From Promethearchaeota archaeon (GTDB lineage: Archaea > Asgardarchaeota > Lokiarchaeia > Sigyniarchaeales > SOKP01): 61,055 bases of DNA. This document shows, piece after piece, positions 43,861-53,191 of the stretch. Positions within the stretch are counted from its first letter, which is position 1, and each line of letters opens with the position of its first letter. The stretch spans positions 1-61,055 of the forward strand of contig JABXKD010000011.1 of NCBI GenBank assembly GCA_013375475.1, read 5' to 3'. The notes beneath the pieces were generated by a model. The model was given only the letters and a program-made list of their open reading frames with translations, searched no databases and was not told the origin of the DNA. A program made the translations under genes and the position numbers.

Positions 43861-46169
43861 GGATTTCCCTCCAAATGATTTTTTTGATATAAATTTGCTT
43901 CTACTAACGCACTATTCATAGGAAATGCCCCTCCGGGAGAATATGCATCCTTAGTTAACACATTAGCACATCCTCCTCTATCGATTCCATTCTCATCAGG
44001 ATCGTACCACGCTCCTTGGTAAACACATACCACTCCTGGGCTAATGCGGTCTGTAACTTTCGCAAGAATTCTTATTCTACCTCGATCATTATAGATATCA
44101 ATTAAATCCCCATTTCTAATATTACGGATTGAGGCATCAATTGGATTAATCCAAGCTGTGTGAGACTCTATCTCTTCCAACCATGGAATATTACGAAGAG
44201 ACGAGTGAGTACGTCTTTTGTTATGAGGCGTTATTAATTGTAATGGGTATTTTTTTGTTAAAGGAGAATCATAATGCTCTTCATGACTAAAATACTTAGG
44301 AATTGCTGGCATTAGTGGAATGTTCTTTTCTGCTATGTGTTCGCAATAAATTTCAATTTTTCCAGATATCGTTGGAAAGGCATAATTTTCCGGATCTTCA
44401 ATTTGTTTTTTAAAAGCGACAAAAGGTTCCTCCACTTTAACTTTGTAGTATCCATCTTTTTTCATTTTATTGTAGCTTTTTATATCTTTGCGAGGAGATG
44501 TAAATATTTGTAAAATTTGGTCCTCTGGTAGGTCTAGGAGACTGGATTTGATTCCTAGTTTTTTAGAAAGTTCCCGACATATCTCTAAATCAGATTTAGA
44601 TTCATAAAGTGAATCGATCGCTTTGTTCAGGTAAATATAATAAGGAGATCCAAGCCAAGGAACAGCAATATCGTTTCGTTCCATAAAAGTGTTAGCTGGT
44701 AGGATGATATCCGCAAATTTAGCTGTTGGATTCATAAATTGTTCGTGAGTAACTATAAATTCTAACGATTTTAAAGCTCTTATTCCTTTGTTTACGTTAC
44801 AATATTGATTTAAACGATTGGTACCACATATATAAGCCATTTTTATATCTGCGGGATAACCTCCTTTAGTCCCTTCTAAGATAAAATTGTAGTAGTCGTT
44901 AAAATGTACTCGCGTGCTTGCTGGGTTTGTTCCACCTCGAAGTTTATATAACGCTTCTTTACGAGGTGGAGCGTTGAAGTCAACAAGATTATCCTGAGGT
45001 CTTGGTTTTTTGGGTTTGTCTTTTTCATGAATTTGCTTAATCGGTCCTTCTTTCTTTTTTCCTACTGAACCACCACTCTCTCTGCTATAATATGCCCTCA
45101 TAAAACCAGAGGCATAACCTCCATTAATTCCAATGTTACCAGTAATTGCACATAAAACATTAGCTGCTCTCGAATATTGCTCACCAAATGTTGTTCTCGC
45201 AGGACCCCAACCCGCGATAAGGGCTGCTGGTTTACTTGTAGCGTACTCCCGAGCTAGTTTTGTTATAATTTTTTCTGGTACAGTAGTAATCTCTTCTGCC
45301 CAGCTAGGTGTTTTTGGTTGACCGTCTTCACGTCCAAGCACATATTCTTTGTAAAGATCAAATCCTACCGTATATTTATCAATAAATTGTTGGTCCTGAA
45401 GCTTTTCAGTTATTATAACATAAGCCATTGCTAGCAACATAGCTGTATCAGTACCCGGGCGAATGGGAATCCATTCATCTGCTAATATTGCAGCTGTATC
45501 AGTAAAAATAGGGTCGATAGCTATTAATTTAGTTCCTTTTTCTCGAGCTTTAGCTAGCCATAAACTTGTTCCGGGATCCCAAACAGTATTGGCAGGATTC
45601 CAACCCCACATTATTATTAACTTAGAATTAAGTAAATCATCGCGAGCATTTCCCGTCATCATCGTGCCATATGTTGCCATTGAGGCAAAAAGAGCCCCTT
45701 CATATGAAGGTATTCCCCACATACGAGTATAACCCCCGATTTGGTTTAACATTAAACCAACTGGTGTAACGCCATGAAGCATTCCTTGATTTCCACCCCC
45801 CGGTACGAATAGAATTGCCGAGTTACCATATTTTTCTTTTATTTCTAAAATCTTAGATGCTACATGGTTTAAAGCTACTTCCCATGAGACCCTTTCGAAT
45901 TTTCCTTCACCTCGTTCTCCAACGCGTCGTAGAGGGTATTTAAGTCTTTCTTCAGAATATACGCGTTGTCTATATGCTCTCCCTCTTGAACATGCCCTTA
46001 ATTGTGGTTCCTTCTCATTATCTGTTTCAAGTCGCGTAATCTTTCCATTTTTTACATGTGCCTTGAGGACACAGCGACCTCCACAATCGTGACAACATCC
46101 CGTATTTACTATTTTTTCAGTACTCTCATCCATATCTGCTTTGTCATTTATCATTTTGGATTTGCTCAA
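43857..46169 (-). CDS. Molybdopterin oxidoreductase, DMSO reductase family
   Basis: This 770-residue catalytic subunit has the complete cluster motif (GCCHDCGGRC, then C60SRGRAYRQRVY), LKYPLRRVGERGEGKFERVSWE, IIMWGWNPANTVW, and the C-terminal domain NGDLIDIYNDRGRIRI. It is a paralogue of the enzyme at 36666 but keeps the standard cluster ligands. No Tat signal is seen. It differs in the central region (about 40 extra residues, GSVGKKKEGPIKQIHEKDK). The ferredoxin gene overlaps its stop by 4 bases. The substrate is unknown; aldehyde or hydroxylation reactions are possible for this family. Confidence 0.92.
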   Translation of the reverse strand: MSKSKMINDKADMDESTEKIVNTGCCHDCGGRCVLKAHVKNGKITRLETDNEKEPQLRACSRGRAYRQRVYSEERLKYPLRRVGERGEGKFERVSWEVALNHVASKILEIKEKYGNSAILFVPGGGNQGMLHGVTPVGLMLNQIGGYTRMWGIPSYEGALFASMATYGTMMTGNARDDLLNSKLIIMWGWNPANTVWDPGTSLWLAKAREKGTKLIAIDPIFTDTAAILADEWIPIRPGTDTAMLLAMAYVIITEKLQDQQFIDKYTVGFDLYKEYVLGREDGQPKTPSWAEEITTVPEKIITKLAREYATSKPAALIAGWGPARTTFGEQYSRAANVLCAITGNIGINGGYASGFMRAYYSRESGGSVGKKKEGPIKQIHEKDKPKKPRPQDNLVDFNAPPRKEALYKLRGGTNPASTRVHFNDYYNFILEGTKGGYPADIKMAYICGTNRLNQYCNVNKGIRALKSLEFIVTHEQFMNPTAKFADIILPANTFMERNDIAVPWLGSPYYIYLNKAIDSLYESKSDLEICRELSKKLGIKSSLLDLPEDQILQIFTSPRKDIKSYNKMKKDGYYKVKVEEPFVAFKKQIEDPENYAFPTISGKIEIYCEHIAEKNIPLMPAIPKYFSHEEHYDSPLTKKYPLQLITPHNKRRTHSSLRNIPWLEEIESHTAWINPIDASIRNIRNGDLIDIYNDRGRIRILAKVTDRISPGVVCVYQGAWYDPDENGIDRGGCANVLTKDAYSPGGAFPMNSALVEANLYQKNHLEGNP

Positions 46170-46213
46170 GTTTGTTCTAATTATAGTATGAAGTATTTAT
46201 GATGATACTAATA

Positions 46214-47518
46214 TTATTGAGATCCGATAAGATATATTAACCCTTCAGGAAGGTAACTTTGCCAAGCAACGTATTCATGCCCTCCGGGGAATTCTTTATA
46301 AAAATGGGTGTAACCTTTTTTCTGAAGCATTTTATGAAAATTTTGAATAGATTTAATCGCTCTTGTTTCGAGATTACCTACATTTAAATAAAATTTTAAA
46401 TCTAATTTTTCATTTCGTAAGTATTGCTTTGTTAGCCACTCTTCTTCTTTTTCGTCTTCTTTACTCCACCACCGCACATAATCATCGCCATAAAACTGCA
46501 AACTATATTGAAACCAAGGGTTACCAGGATACCATTGGTAAAAACCTGATTGGGAAAGTATATTTCTGAACAGTTCAGGGTGTTTGAATCCTATATAAGA
46601 AGCTGCTAACCCCCCAGAACTACTACCAACTAATACTGAGTGCGCGGGGTCAGAGCTAATGATATACTTCTCATGAGCCCAAGGTAATAATTCTTTAACA
46701 ATAAAATCCGCAAATTGTGGTTGACATAATAAATCTCTTCCTCTACTATAACCACTATAGTTATGAATAAAAATTGCTATACTCGGTGGAATTTTCTCTT
46801 CGGCATGCAAATTATCCAATATTTGTGGTGTTAAAGTAAAATCAATAAAAGGTTTTCCATCAAAAACGATTAATAAATGAAATGGTTTATCATATGAATC
46901 AATATTGTTTGGGGTATATATCCATATTTTTCTCTTAGCATTTAAAAGATTACTGCGAAAATCCATCCTCTCCATATTGCCGGGGATTACGTTCTTTTTT
47001 GGCTTCACCCACTTTAAAGGAACTGCATCTGGCATTTCAAGCACGGAGTATTCAACAACAAATAATTGCCCTTCTCTCCTATATCTCTGTGTAAATCTTT
47101 TAGGATTGTATTGATCGGGTGATAATGTATCCCAATTGTCCATTAAATTGTCATAAAACCTGTTGAATTTAAGGGAATTGTTTTTACTAATTGAATAAAT
47201 GGTTCGTGTTCCATTTAGGACAACAAAACTCTTATAAAATATATCTGTGTTTTCAATTCGTTCACAAATATTGTTCGATAAGACATCATCCTGATTAGCA
47301 AGCGAACACACAACGACAGCATTAGTAGTATCATTATTTGCTTGAACAATAAAAGTCACAAGTTTATGGTTTTCATCCCCCTCTATTGGTTCAATTAAAG
47401 GTGTACCGAATCTTTCTATTTTATCCCAAAAGTTATTTAACGCTGATTTATTTCCGTTTGATAATTCTTTTTTGAGGTCCAAAATTATGAAACTTGTGAG
47501 AGTTTTCTTCTTTTCCAT
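46214..47518 (-). CDS. Putative esterase, Fes/esterase D-like
   Basis: This 434-residue protein has an N-terminal domain of about 180 residues and a C-terminal alpha/beta hydrolase with the nucleophile elbow LVGSSSGGLAASYIG and the His loop FPGGHEYVAWQ. This matches the enterochelin-esterase family, whose N-terminal domain is an immunoglobulin-like fold. No signal peptide is present. It would hydrolyse an ester, lactone or carbohydrate ester inside the cell. It lies 44 bases downstream of the molybdoenzyme start, on the same strand. Confidence 0.85.
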   Translation of the reverse strand: MEKKKTLTSFIILDLKKELSNGNKSALNNFWDKIERFGTPLIEPIEGDENHKLVTFIVQANNDTTNAVVVCSLANQDDVLSNNICERIENTDIFYKSFVVLNGTRTIYSISKNNSLKFNRFYDNLMDNWDTLSPDQYNPKRFTQRYRREGQLFVVEYSVLEMPDAVPLKWVKPKKNVIPGNMERMDFRSNLLNAKRKIWIYTPNNIDSYDKPFHLLIVFDGKPFIDFTLTPQILDNLHAEEKIPPSIAIFIHNYSGYSRGRDLLCQPQFADFIVKELLPWAHEKYIISSDPAHSVLVGSSSGGLAASYIGFKHPELFRNILSQSGFYQWYPGNPWFQYSLQFYGDDYVRWWSKEDEKEEEWLTKQYLRNEKLDLKFYLNVGNLETRAIKSIQNFHKMLQKKGYTHFYKEFPGGHEYVAWQSYLPEGLIYLIGSQ

Positions 47519-47640
47519 TGTTCTTATTAAATGTGAATTTTTAGATAAACTTCAATAAAGTCTTAAAACGATTTATTTCTAATCAAATTAACTTTTTATT
47601 TATTCCAATAGTTATCCAATTCGAAAATAAAAGATGTTAA

Positions 47641-48558
47641 TTAGAGGAACTCTCTAATCAATGAATTAACCTTATCTGGTAGTTCATTTATAATCCAGTG
47701 TGAGCCTTCAGGGATTCTTTTGATTGTTAACTCGGGTATAAATTCGTCAAGGCCCTCTAGATTATAGGTTGTTAGGGCAGTATCCTTCTCACCCCAAATT
47801 ACTAGTGTTGGAACATTAATCATTACAGGACTTAACTCTAATTGCTTATCTGTCAAGCTTTCTATTTTCTCTCCCTGTGAAGGGGGTTTTAAACCTCCCG
47901 CGCGATAGTAATTCAACCCACCTGTTAAAGCTCCAGGCTGGGACCAAGCCTCGATATACACTTGTTTATCATCTTCTGTAAATTCCATTTCAGGAGTAAC
48001 TATTATATCTAATATATTTTTATAATTATTTGACGAAAGATACCCCTCAGCATTCCGTGATCTAAAGAACAAAACATATTGACTAGAAGATTGCTGATCT
48101 CTATTTTTTGCTATCAACCGCGCAAAGATATTAGGATGTGGAGCGTTGATAATAATTAGTTTTTCTACTAAATTTGGATGCGTATTAGCAAACGGATATG
48201 CAACTACACCTCCCCAATCATGTCCAACTAATATGAATTTTTTTCGATTAAAATGCTCTTCGACAAGAGTTCTGATATCTTCGACTATATGCTTGGGTTG
48301 ATATTGATCAACTTCTATTGGTTTAGATGAAAGATTATAGCCTCTCATGTCAGGGGCAACAACAAGATAATCTTTAGAGAACTCTAAAAGTTGATCTCTC
48401 CACATATACCATAATTGTGGAAAACCGTGTAAAAAAATAATTAGCTCCCCATCTTCTGGTCCTGCTTTAATATAATGAATTTTAACGTCGTTAACTTCAG
48501 CAAATTCGCTTCTAAATTCCGGATAATTTTTTCTAATAATTTCTTCAGACATTAGCAT
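47641..48558 (-). CDS. Alpha/beta hydrolase, epoxide hydrolase/dehalogenase-like
   Basis: This 305-residue hydrolase carries the Asp nucleophile motif VGHDWGG (D114), the oxyanion strand FLHGFPQLWYMW, an acid in IWGEKDTAL and His in GSHWIINE. Asp as nucleophile defines epoxide hydrolases and haloalkane or fluoroacetate dehalogenases. Two tyrosines that would help open an epoxide are plausible but not proven. The start may be the second ATG (MSEEII, two codons in). It is divergent from the radical SAM gene at 48720. Confidence 0.87.
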   Translation of the reverse strand: MLMSEEIIRKNYPEFRSEFAEVNDVKIHYIKAGPEDGELIIFLHGFPQLWYMWRDQLLEFSKDYLVVAPDMRGYNLSSKPIEVDQYQPKHIVEDIRTLVEEHFNRKKFILVGHDWGGVVAYPFANTHPNLVEKLIIINAPHPNIFARLIAKNRDQQSSSQYVLFFRSRNAEGYLSSNNYKNILDIIVTPEMEFTEDDKQVYIEAWSQPGALTGGLNYYRAGGLKPPSQGEKIESLTDKQLELSPVMINVPTLVIWGEKDTALTTYNLEGLDEFIPELTIKRIPEGSHWIINELPDKVNSLIREFL

Positions 48559-48605
48559 ATACCAATAACAAGTACTTAGAATTATTTTATTGTGGAATAT
48601 GTTTC

Positions 48606-48622
48606 AAGCATTAAAAATGCTT
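48606..48622. promoter_or_regulatory. Palindrome in divergent promoter region
   Basis: AAGCATTAAAAATGCTT has two perfect 7-base arms around a 3-base centre. It lies between the divergent starts at 48558 (minus) and 48720 (plus), a position where a repressor could control both. It is not related to the AAATATACA motif. It might also form an RNA hairpin, but no T-run follows it. Confidence 0.4.
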
Positions 48623-48719
48623 CATTTTTGCTTTCATAAAATTATGCTACTAATTTTAATAAAATTAAATTAGTTCCAAGACTTTTTTTATTTATTAATC
48701 AGCTTAAAACCTATTTAAA

Positions 48720-49685
48720 ATGGCAGAATCTCAAGCCCTAATTTTCCAGATTCAAAAGATGTCCACAGAAGATGGTCCCGGTATTAGAACGACGATCTTT
48801 TTTAAACAATGCCCATTAAAATGTATATGGTGCCACAATCCCGAATCTATTCTAAAAAAGAAGCAGTTAGAGTGGTTTAAGCACAAATGCATAGGGTGTA
48901 AGATATGTATCGAAACATGTCAAGAGGAAGCCTTAAATCTCGATGAGGAGGGAATGCATATCGACCGAGAAAAGTGTAATAGTTGTGGAGCATGTTCTGA
49001 AGAATGTCCTAGCACTGCTTTACACATGTTTGGAGAAGTATGGGATTTAGAGGATTTGTATTACGAAGTTCAAAAAGATAAAATATATTACACCCAATCT
49101 GATGGTGGTATTACGGTTTCAGGTGGCGAACCTACGCTCCAGTCTGATTTTATATTAAGCTTTTTGAGAAAGTGCAAAGATAACGGGATTTCAACAGCAT
49201 TAGACACTTGTGGGTACGCTTCCAAGAATATTTATGAAAAATTACTTCCCTATGTTGATTTAGTGCTTCTTGATATTAAGGAGATTAATTCTGAAAAACA
49301 TGAAGAATACACAGGTGTTCCAAATACCCTCATATTGGAAAATGCTATCTGGATTTCGGATTATGTAAAAAATAAAGGTAAAAAACTCTGGATTCGGACA
49401 CCAATTATCCCCCATTATACTGCGACGGAGGAAAATATCAAAGGAATTGGAGAATTTATAGTAAATAAATTACATAACATTCCAGAAAGGTGGGACTTGC
49501 TTTCGTTCAATAATCTATGCTCTACGAAATACGAACGATTGGACATGGTTTGGTATCTAAAAGACTTCCCTCTAATATCTACAGATAAAATGAACGAGTA
49601 TATAGAGATTGGGAAAAGAAGTGGCGTTATAAATGTTCAATGGTCTGGATTAACGAAAAGAGAAGATAGTAAAAACAATTTTTAA
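48720..49685 (+). CDS. Glycyl-radical enzyme activating protein (radical SAM)
   Basis: This 321-residue radical SAM protein has CxxxCxxC at C31, C35 and C38 (QCPLKCIWCHNPES), an inserted two-cluster ferredoxin (HKCIGCKICIETC; KCNSCGACSEEC) and SDGGITVSGGEPTLQ, as in activases of pyruvate-formate-lyase-type and decarboxylating glycyl radical enzymes. It abstracts a hydrogen from a Gly of its partner using SAM. No glycyl radical enzyme gene is present in the window, so the partner is elsewhere or the protein has another role. It starts close to the divergent hydrolase. Confidence 0.92.
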   Translation: MAESQALIFQIQKMSTEDGPGIRTTIFFKQCPLKCIWCHNPESILKKKQLEWFKHKCIGCKICIETCQEEALNLDEEGMHIDREKCNSCGACSEECPSTALHMFGEVWDLEDLYYEVQKDKIYYTQSDGGITVSGGEPTLQSDFILSFLRKCKDNGISTALDTCGYASKNIYEKLLPYVDLVLLDIKEINSEKHEEYTGVPNTLILENAIWISDYVKNKGKKLWIRTPIIPHYTATEENIKGIGEFIVNKLHNIPERWDLLSFNNLCSTKYERLDMVWYLKDFPLISTDKMNEYIEIGKRSGVINVQWSGLTKREDSKNNF

Positions 49686-49701
49686 AAGTACTAGAAGGTG
49701 A

Positions 49702-50592
49702 TTGAAAATAGGAAAGGATAAAAATAAAGTTAAGTGGTCCTCTGAAATCTCTGAGGATGGCATAGAATTTACTCAACCCGATATAATGCTTAAGTTAATA
49801 TCTACTATAGACGATCGAGGTTGGCCCCATGTTACCTTAATATCAAGCAATCGGGCGATAAGTAAAAATAAAATCGTATGGGGGGCTTTTACTGAAGGCT
49901 CAAGCAAGAAATACGTGAAAAAAAGACCGAAACAAGGAATATTCTACATGACTGCTGCAATGCCGTTTAAATTCCTTCAAGCTAAAGTAAATTTTGACCA
50001 TACCACGAAAGAGGGCAAAGATTTAGAACATTTTAACCAAACACAGTTAATGCGCTATTTTACTTATGTACGAACTCACACAGCATATTACAATGATGTT
50101 GTAGCCGCAACCCCTGTAAGAAATTTACCATTATTCGGAATCGTTAAAGGAATAATAAAAGATTTGATAGGAAAAGGGGGTGCGAAGACTAAACTTGATG
50201 AGAAGCGCTTAAATGTTATAGGGCATAAACTATTCGCAGCGCTTATAGCTGTTAGAGTAATTTCTTATATCGATCCTACGGATGGTTACCCAACGATGGT
50301 TCCTGCTATTCAACTTCAAGCGGCAGATCATAATAGATTAGTGTTTCCCCCGTCAGTATTAAAAAAGGATTTATCTCAAATTCCCGTTGATTCAAAAGTG
50401 GCTGTGTTTGGAATGAACTTTGATTTTTATAATCAAGTGGTAAAAGGAACTTTTACCGGATTTAAGAAATTTAGAGGAATCAAGTTTGGGGTTATCGAGA
50501 TTGAGGAAATCTATAATAGCACGCCTCCTGTAACTGGAGTCATATACCCTAGAGTTAAAAACATACCAAAAATTACAGAATTTCACTTATAA
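49702..50592 (+). CDS. Pyridoxamine 5-phosphate oxidase-like split-barrel protein
   Basis: This 296-residue protein appears to contain two FMN-binding split-barrel repeats: ISTIDDRGWPHVTLISSN in the first half and YIDPTDGYPTMVPAIQLQ in the second. I cannot name a reaction; members bind FMN, F420 or haem and include reductases. The start is a TTG with a good AAGGTGAT ribosome-binding site just before it; it lies 16 bases after the radical SAM gene, so they are probably co-transcribed. A membrane segment is not obvious. Confidence 0.65.
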   Translation: MKIGKDKNKVKWSSEISEDGIEFTQPDIMLKLISTIDDRGWPHVTLISSNRAISKNKIVWGAFTEGSSKKYVKKRPKQGIFYMTAAMPFKFLQAKVNFDHTTKEGKDLEHFNQTQLMRYFTYVRTHTAYYNDVVAATPVRNLPLFGIVKGIIKDLIGKGGAKTKLDEKRLNVIGHKLFAALIAVRVISYIDPTDGYPTMVPAIQLQAADHNRLVFPPSVLKKDLSQIPVDSKVAVFGMNFDFYNQVVKGTFTGFKKFRGIKFGVIEIEEIYNSTPPVTGVIYPRVKNIPKITEFHL

Positions 50593-50626
50593 GTTTAATT
50601 TATTATAAAATTAGAAAATTACTACC

Positions 50627-52162
50627 ATGTCGAATGAAAAAATGAATGTTTTATTTATTATAACGGATCAACAACGGGCTGATATGATGGGTTGTTCTGG
50701 GAATAAAGTTATTAAAACCCCTAACTTAGATCAATTTGCTAGCGAGAGCCTACGTTTTTCTAACGCATTCTGCACATCTCCTATGTGCATGCCTAACCGG
50801 GCTACAATGTTAACGGGATATTACCCTAATGCTCATGGTGTGCGAAGTAACGGTATAAATCTGCCTACTGATGTGCCCACAATAACTCAAACATTAGTAG
50901 ATCGAGGATACCACACAATACATATAGGAAAAGCTCATTATAGCACTTGGACACCTCGATACAATCCTAAATCAAAATCACCAGAGGATTTTCAAGATTG
51001 GAAGATTAAAAATCCTAAGGGTGATCATCTAGCCCATAAGAATTTTCCAGTGCCCTATTACGGTTTTGAAGAAGTAGATTTGGTTTTGGGTCATGGGAAT
51101 GCATGTATGGGCCATTATCTTGAATGGTTAGAAGAAAGAGACCCCGAACTTGTGAAAAAAATTTTAGAGGAATTTAACATCACTGTACCCTCTTCAGAAA
51201 TTTTTTATGACAGTTGGATTCCTATAGAGCTTTATAATACTACTTACATTCAAAATAATACTATTGCATTTCTAGAAAGATTCGCAAAAGGAAAATATGG
51301 GGAGAAACCATTCTTTTTACATTGTTCTTTTCCTGATCCACATCAACCGGTATCGCCACCTGGAAAGTATAGAGATATGTATAAACCAGAGGATATAGTA
51401 CTTCCCGATAATGTCGACGATATAAAGAATTTATATGAACATCCTTATTTAAAGAAACATTTGGAGCACCCTCCAGCTAGAATGGCGTTTTTGCGAGAAG
51501 AAACGAAAGAAAATATAAGGAAATTTATCGCGCTGAGTTACGGCTCAGTTTCCTTAATTGACCATGCAGTTGGTGAAATCTTAGCATCGTTAGAAAAACT
51601 AGAATTAGCTGACAACACCATGGTAATTTTCACTTCAGATCACGGAGATTATATGGGAGACCACGGCTTAATATTGAAAGGAATCTCTCCCTTTAACGGC
51701 AATCTACAAATTCCCTTAATTTGGCGCGTTCCTGGGATTACTAAATCAGGAGTTTCTGAAGCACTAATTAGCTCCGTTGATATGCCCAAAACAATTCTTG
51801 AGCTTTTAAAAATCAAAGAACGATATAGACCACCTGGAATGCAAGGATATGATATGTCCCCAGTTTTAAAAGATCCAAACTTAGATCTGCGAGATTCTAT
51901 TCTCATTATGGAAGACGAAGAAGTAGGACCTCGTGGACCCTTATTTACAAGAATACTTCATTTGATAACAAAAGATTATAAACTAACTAAATATTCCGAA
52001 TTGCCTGGATTTGGAGATTTATTTGATCGAAATAATGATAAGGAAGAAATAAATAACCTTTGGGATAAAGATAAGAATTTAAGGCTAGATCTATTAGATC
52101 GAATGTTCCACGAATATACAAACACTCGAAGTAGATTTCCAACAAGAGAATCAACATATTAA
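50627..52162 (+). CDS. Sulfatase (Cys-type, formylglycine-dependent)
   Basis: This 511-residue alkaline-phosphatase-superfamily sulfatase has the N-terminal metal site LFIITDQQRADMMG and the modification motif C54-M-P-N-R58 followed by ATMLTGYYPNAHG. The Cys must be converted to formylglycine for activity. The metal/His motif TSDHGDYMGDHG near residue 340 and FFLHCSFPDPHQP are intact. No signal peptide, so it is cytoplasmic. No FGE-type or anSME-type maturase is in the window. It would remove a sulfate (or possibly phosphonate) ester. The gene starts 34 bases after the split-barrel gene. Confidence 0.9.
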   Translation: MSNEKMNVLFIITDQQRADMMGCSGNKVIKTPNLDQFASESLRFSNAFCTSPMCMPNRATMLTGYYPNAHGVRSNGINLPTDVPTITQTLVDRGYHTIHIGKAHYSTWTPRYNPKSKSPEDFQDWKIKNPKGDHLAHKNFPVPYYGFEEVDLVLGHGNACMGHYLEWLEERDPELVKKILEEFNITVPSSEIFYDSWIPIELYNTTYIQNNTIAFLERFAKGKYGEKPFFLHCSFPDPHQPVSPPGKYRDMYKPEDIVLPDNVDDIKNLYEHPYLKKHLEHPPARMAFLREETKENIRKFIALSYGSVSLIDHAVGEILASLEKLELADNTMVIFTSDHGDYMGDHGLILKGISPFNGNLQIPLIWRVPGITKSGVSEALISSVDMPKTILELLKIKERYRPPGMQGYDMSPVLKDPNLDLRDSILIMEDEEVGPRGPLFTRILHLITKDYKLTKYSELPGFGDLFDRNNDKEEINNLWDKDKNLRLDLLDRMFHEYTNTRSRFPTRESTY

Positions 52163-52199
52163 AATCAGAGAAAAACAGAAAAGTTATCTTAATTTAGAA

Positions 52200-53090
52200 A
52201 TGAAGTGGAAAACTAAAATAACTCAACTATTAAAGATTCGATATCCCTTAGTAATGGGAGCTTTTGGAGGGTGGGGTAAGGCGGAGTTCGCATCTACTTT
52301 TTCAAATGCAGGCGGATTAGGAATTATCGCAGCTCTAAATTTTCCAGACCCAGAAGATTTCAGGAAAGATATACAAAGGATGAAACAATTAACTACGAAG
52401 CCTTTTGGAATTAATCTCTCATTACCACATCATATCTTAGAGGAAAACAGGGGAGGTAAAAAAACTAAGGAACGGTATTTAGAATATGTCGATATCGCAC
52501 TCAATGAAAATTGTCACATCTTTACAACTTCAGGATATAAAGCATCATTCATTGGGAAAAGAGTTCATGAAGCTGGTGGTCTATGGTTTCACAAATGTGT
52601 ATTAATTAAGCACGCTATTTCCGCAGAGAAAGAGGGCGCAAACGGAGTTACTTTAGTAGGTCTAGAAGGAACTGGATTTAAAAATCCCCTAACAAACACT
52701 ACTCTTGTAAATATTACATTGGCGAAAAAAATACTTAAGATCCCGATAATTGCGGCTGGTGGGATTGGTGACGCAAGAGGTTTTTTAGGAGCCCTAGCAA
52801 TGGGAGCTGATGCGGTTTGTTTAGGTACAGCCTTAATGGCCACAAATGAATGTCCGGTATCAACAAAAATTAAAGAGAAATGGCTTAATTTAGATATTTT
52901 CGAGGAAATTTTTCACAATAAAATATACAAATATAACGTAAAGAATTTTATGGCACCTTCAACAGCAATAGGGCATCGTAAGACTCTGGTATCTATACAT
53001 AAACTAGTCGAGGAACTGATTACAGAGGCAAATGGTATATTAGATTCTTGGGGATTTAACCATAATGAGTTCAATACGCTTGACATATAA
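52200..53090 (+). CDS. Nitronate monooxygenase / enoyl reductase II-like flavoprotein
   Basis: This 296-residue FMN barrel protein has YPLVMGAFGGWGKAEFASTF at its start, NGVTLVGLEGTGFKNP as the phosphate loop and IIAAGGIGDARGFLGALAMGADAVCLGTALM as FMN site. It is shorter and diverged from the relative at 29985; the loop here (EGTGF) lacks the GGH found there, so the catalytic His is missing. It begins 37 bases after the sulfatase gene and is probably the end of that operon. Confidence 0.82.
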   Translation: MKWKTKITQLLKIRYPLVMGAFGGWGKAEFASTFSNAGGLGIIAALNFPDPEDFRKDIQRMKQLTTKPFGINLSLPHHILEENRGGKKTKERYLEYVDIALNENCHIFTTSGYKASFIGKRVHEAGGLWFHKCVLIKHAISAEKEGANGVTLVGLEGTGFKNPLTNTTLVNITLAKKILKIPIIAAGGIGDARGFLGALAMGADAVCLGTALMATNECPVSTKIKEKWLNLDIFEEIFHNKIYKYNVKNFMAPSTAIGHRKTLVSIHKLVEELITEANGILDSWGFNHNEFNTLDI

Positions 53091-53191
53091 AATTTTAAAT
53101 AAAGGAATAGAAAGAATAACTTTTAGAAATTAAGTGAAAACTTTTTTATTCCTCATTAATCTACATACAAAAGAGAGGTATTTGCTTTAAT

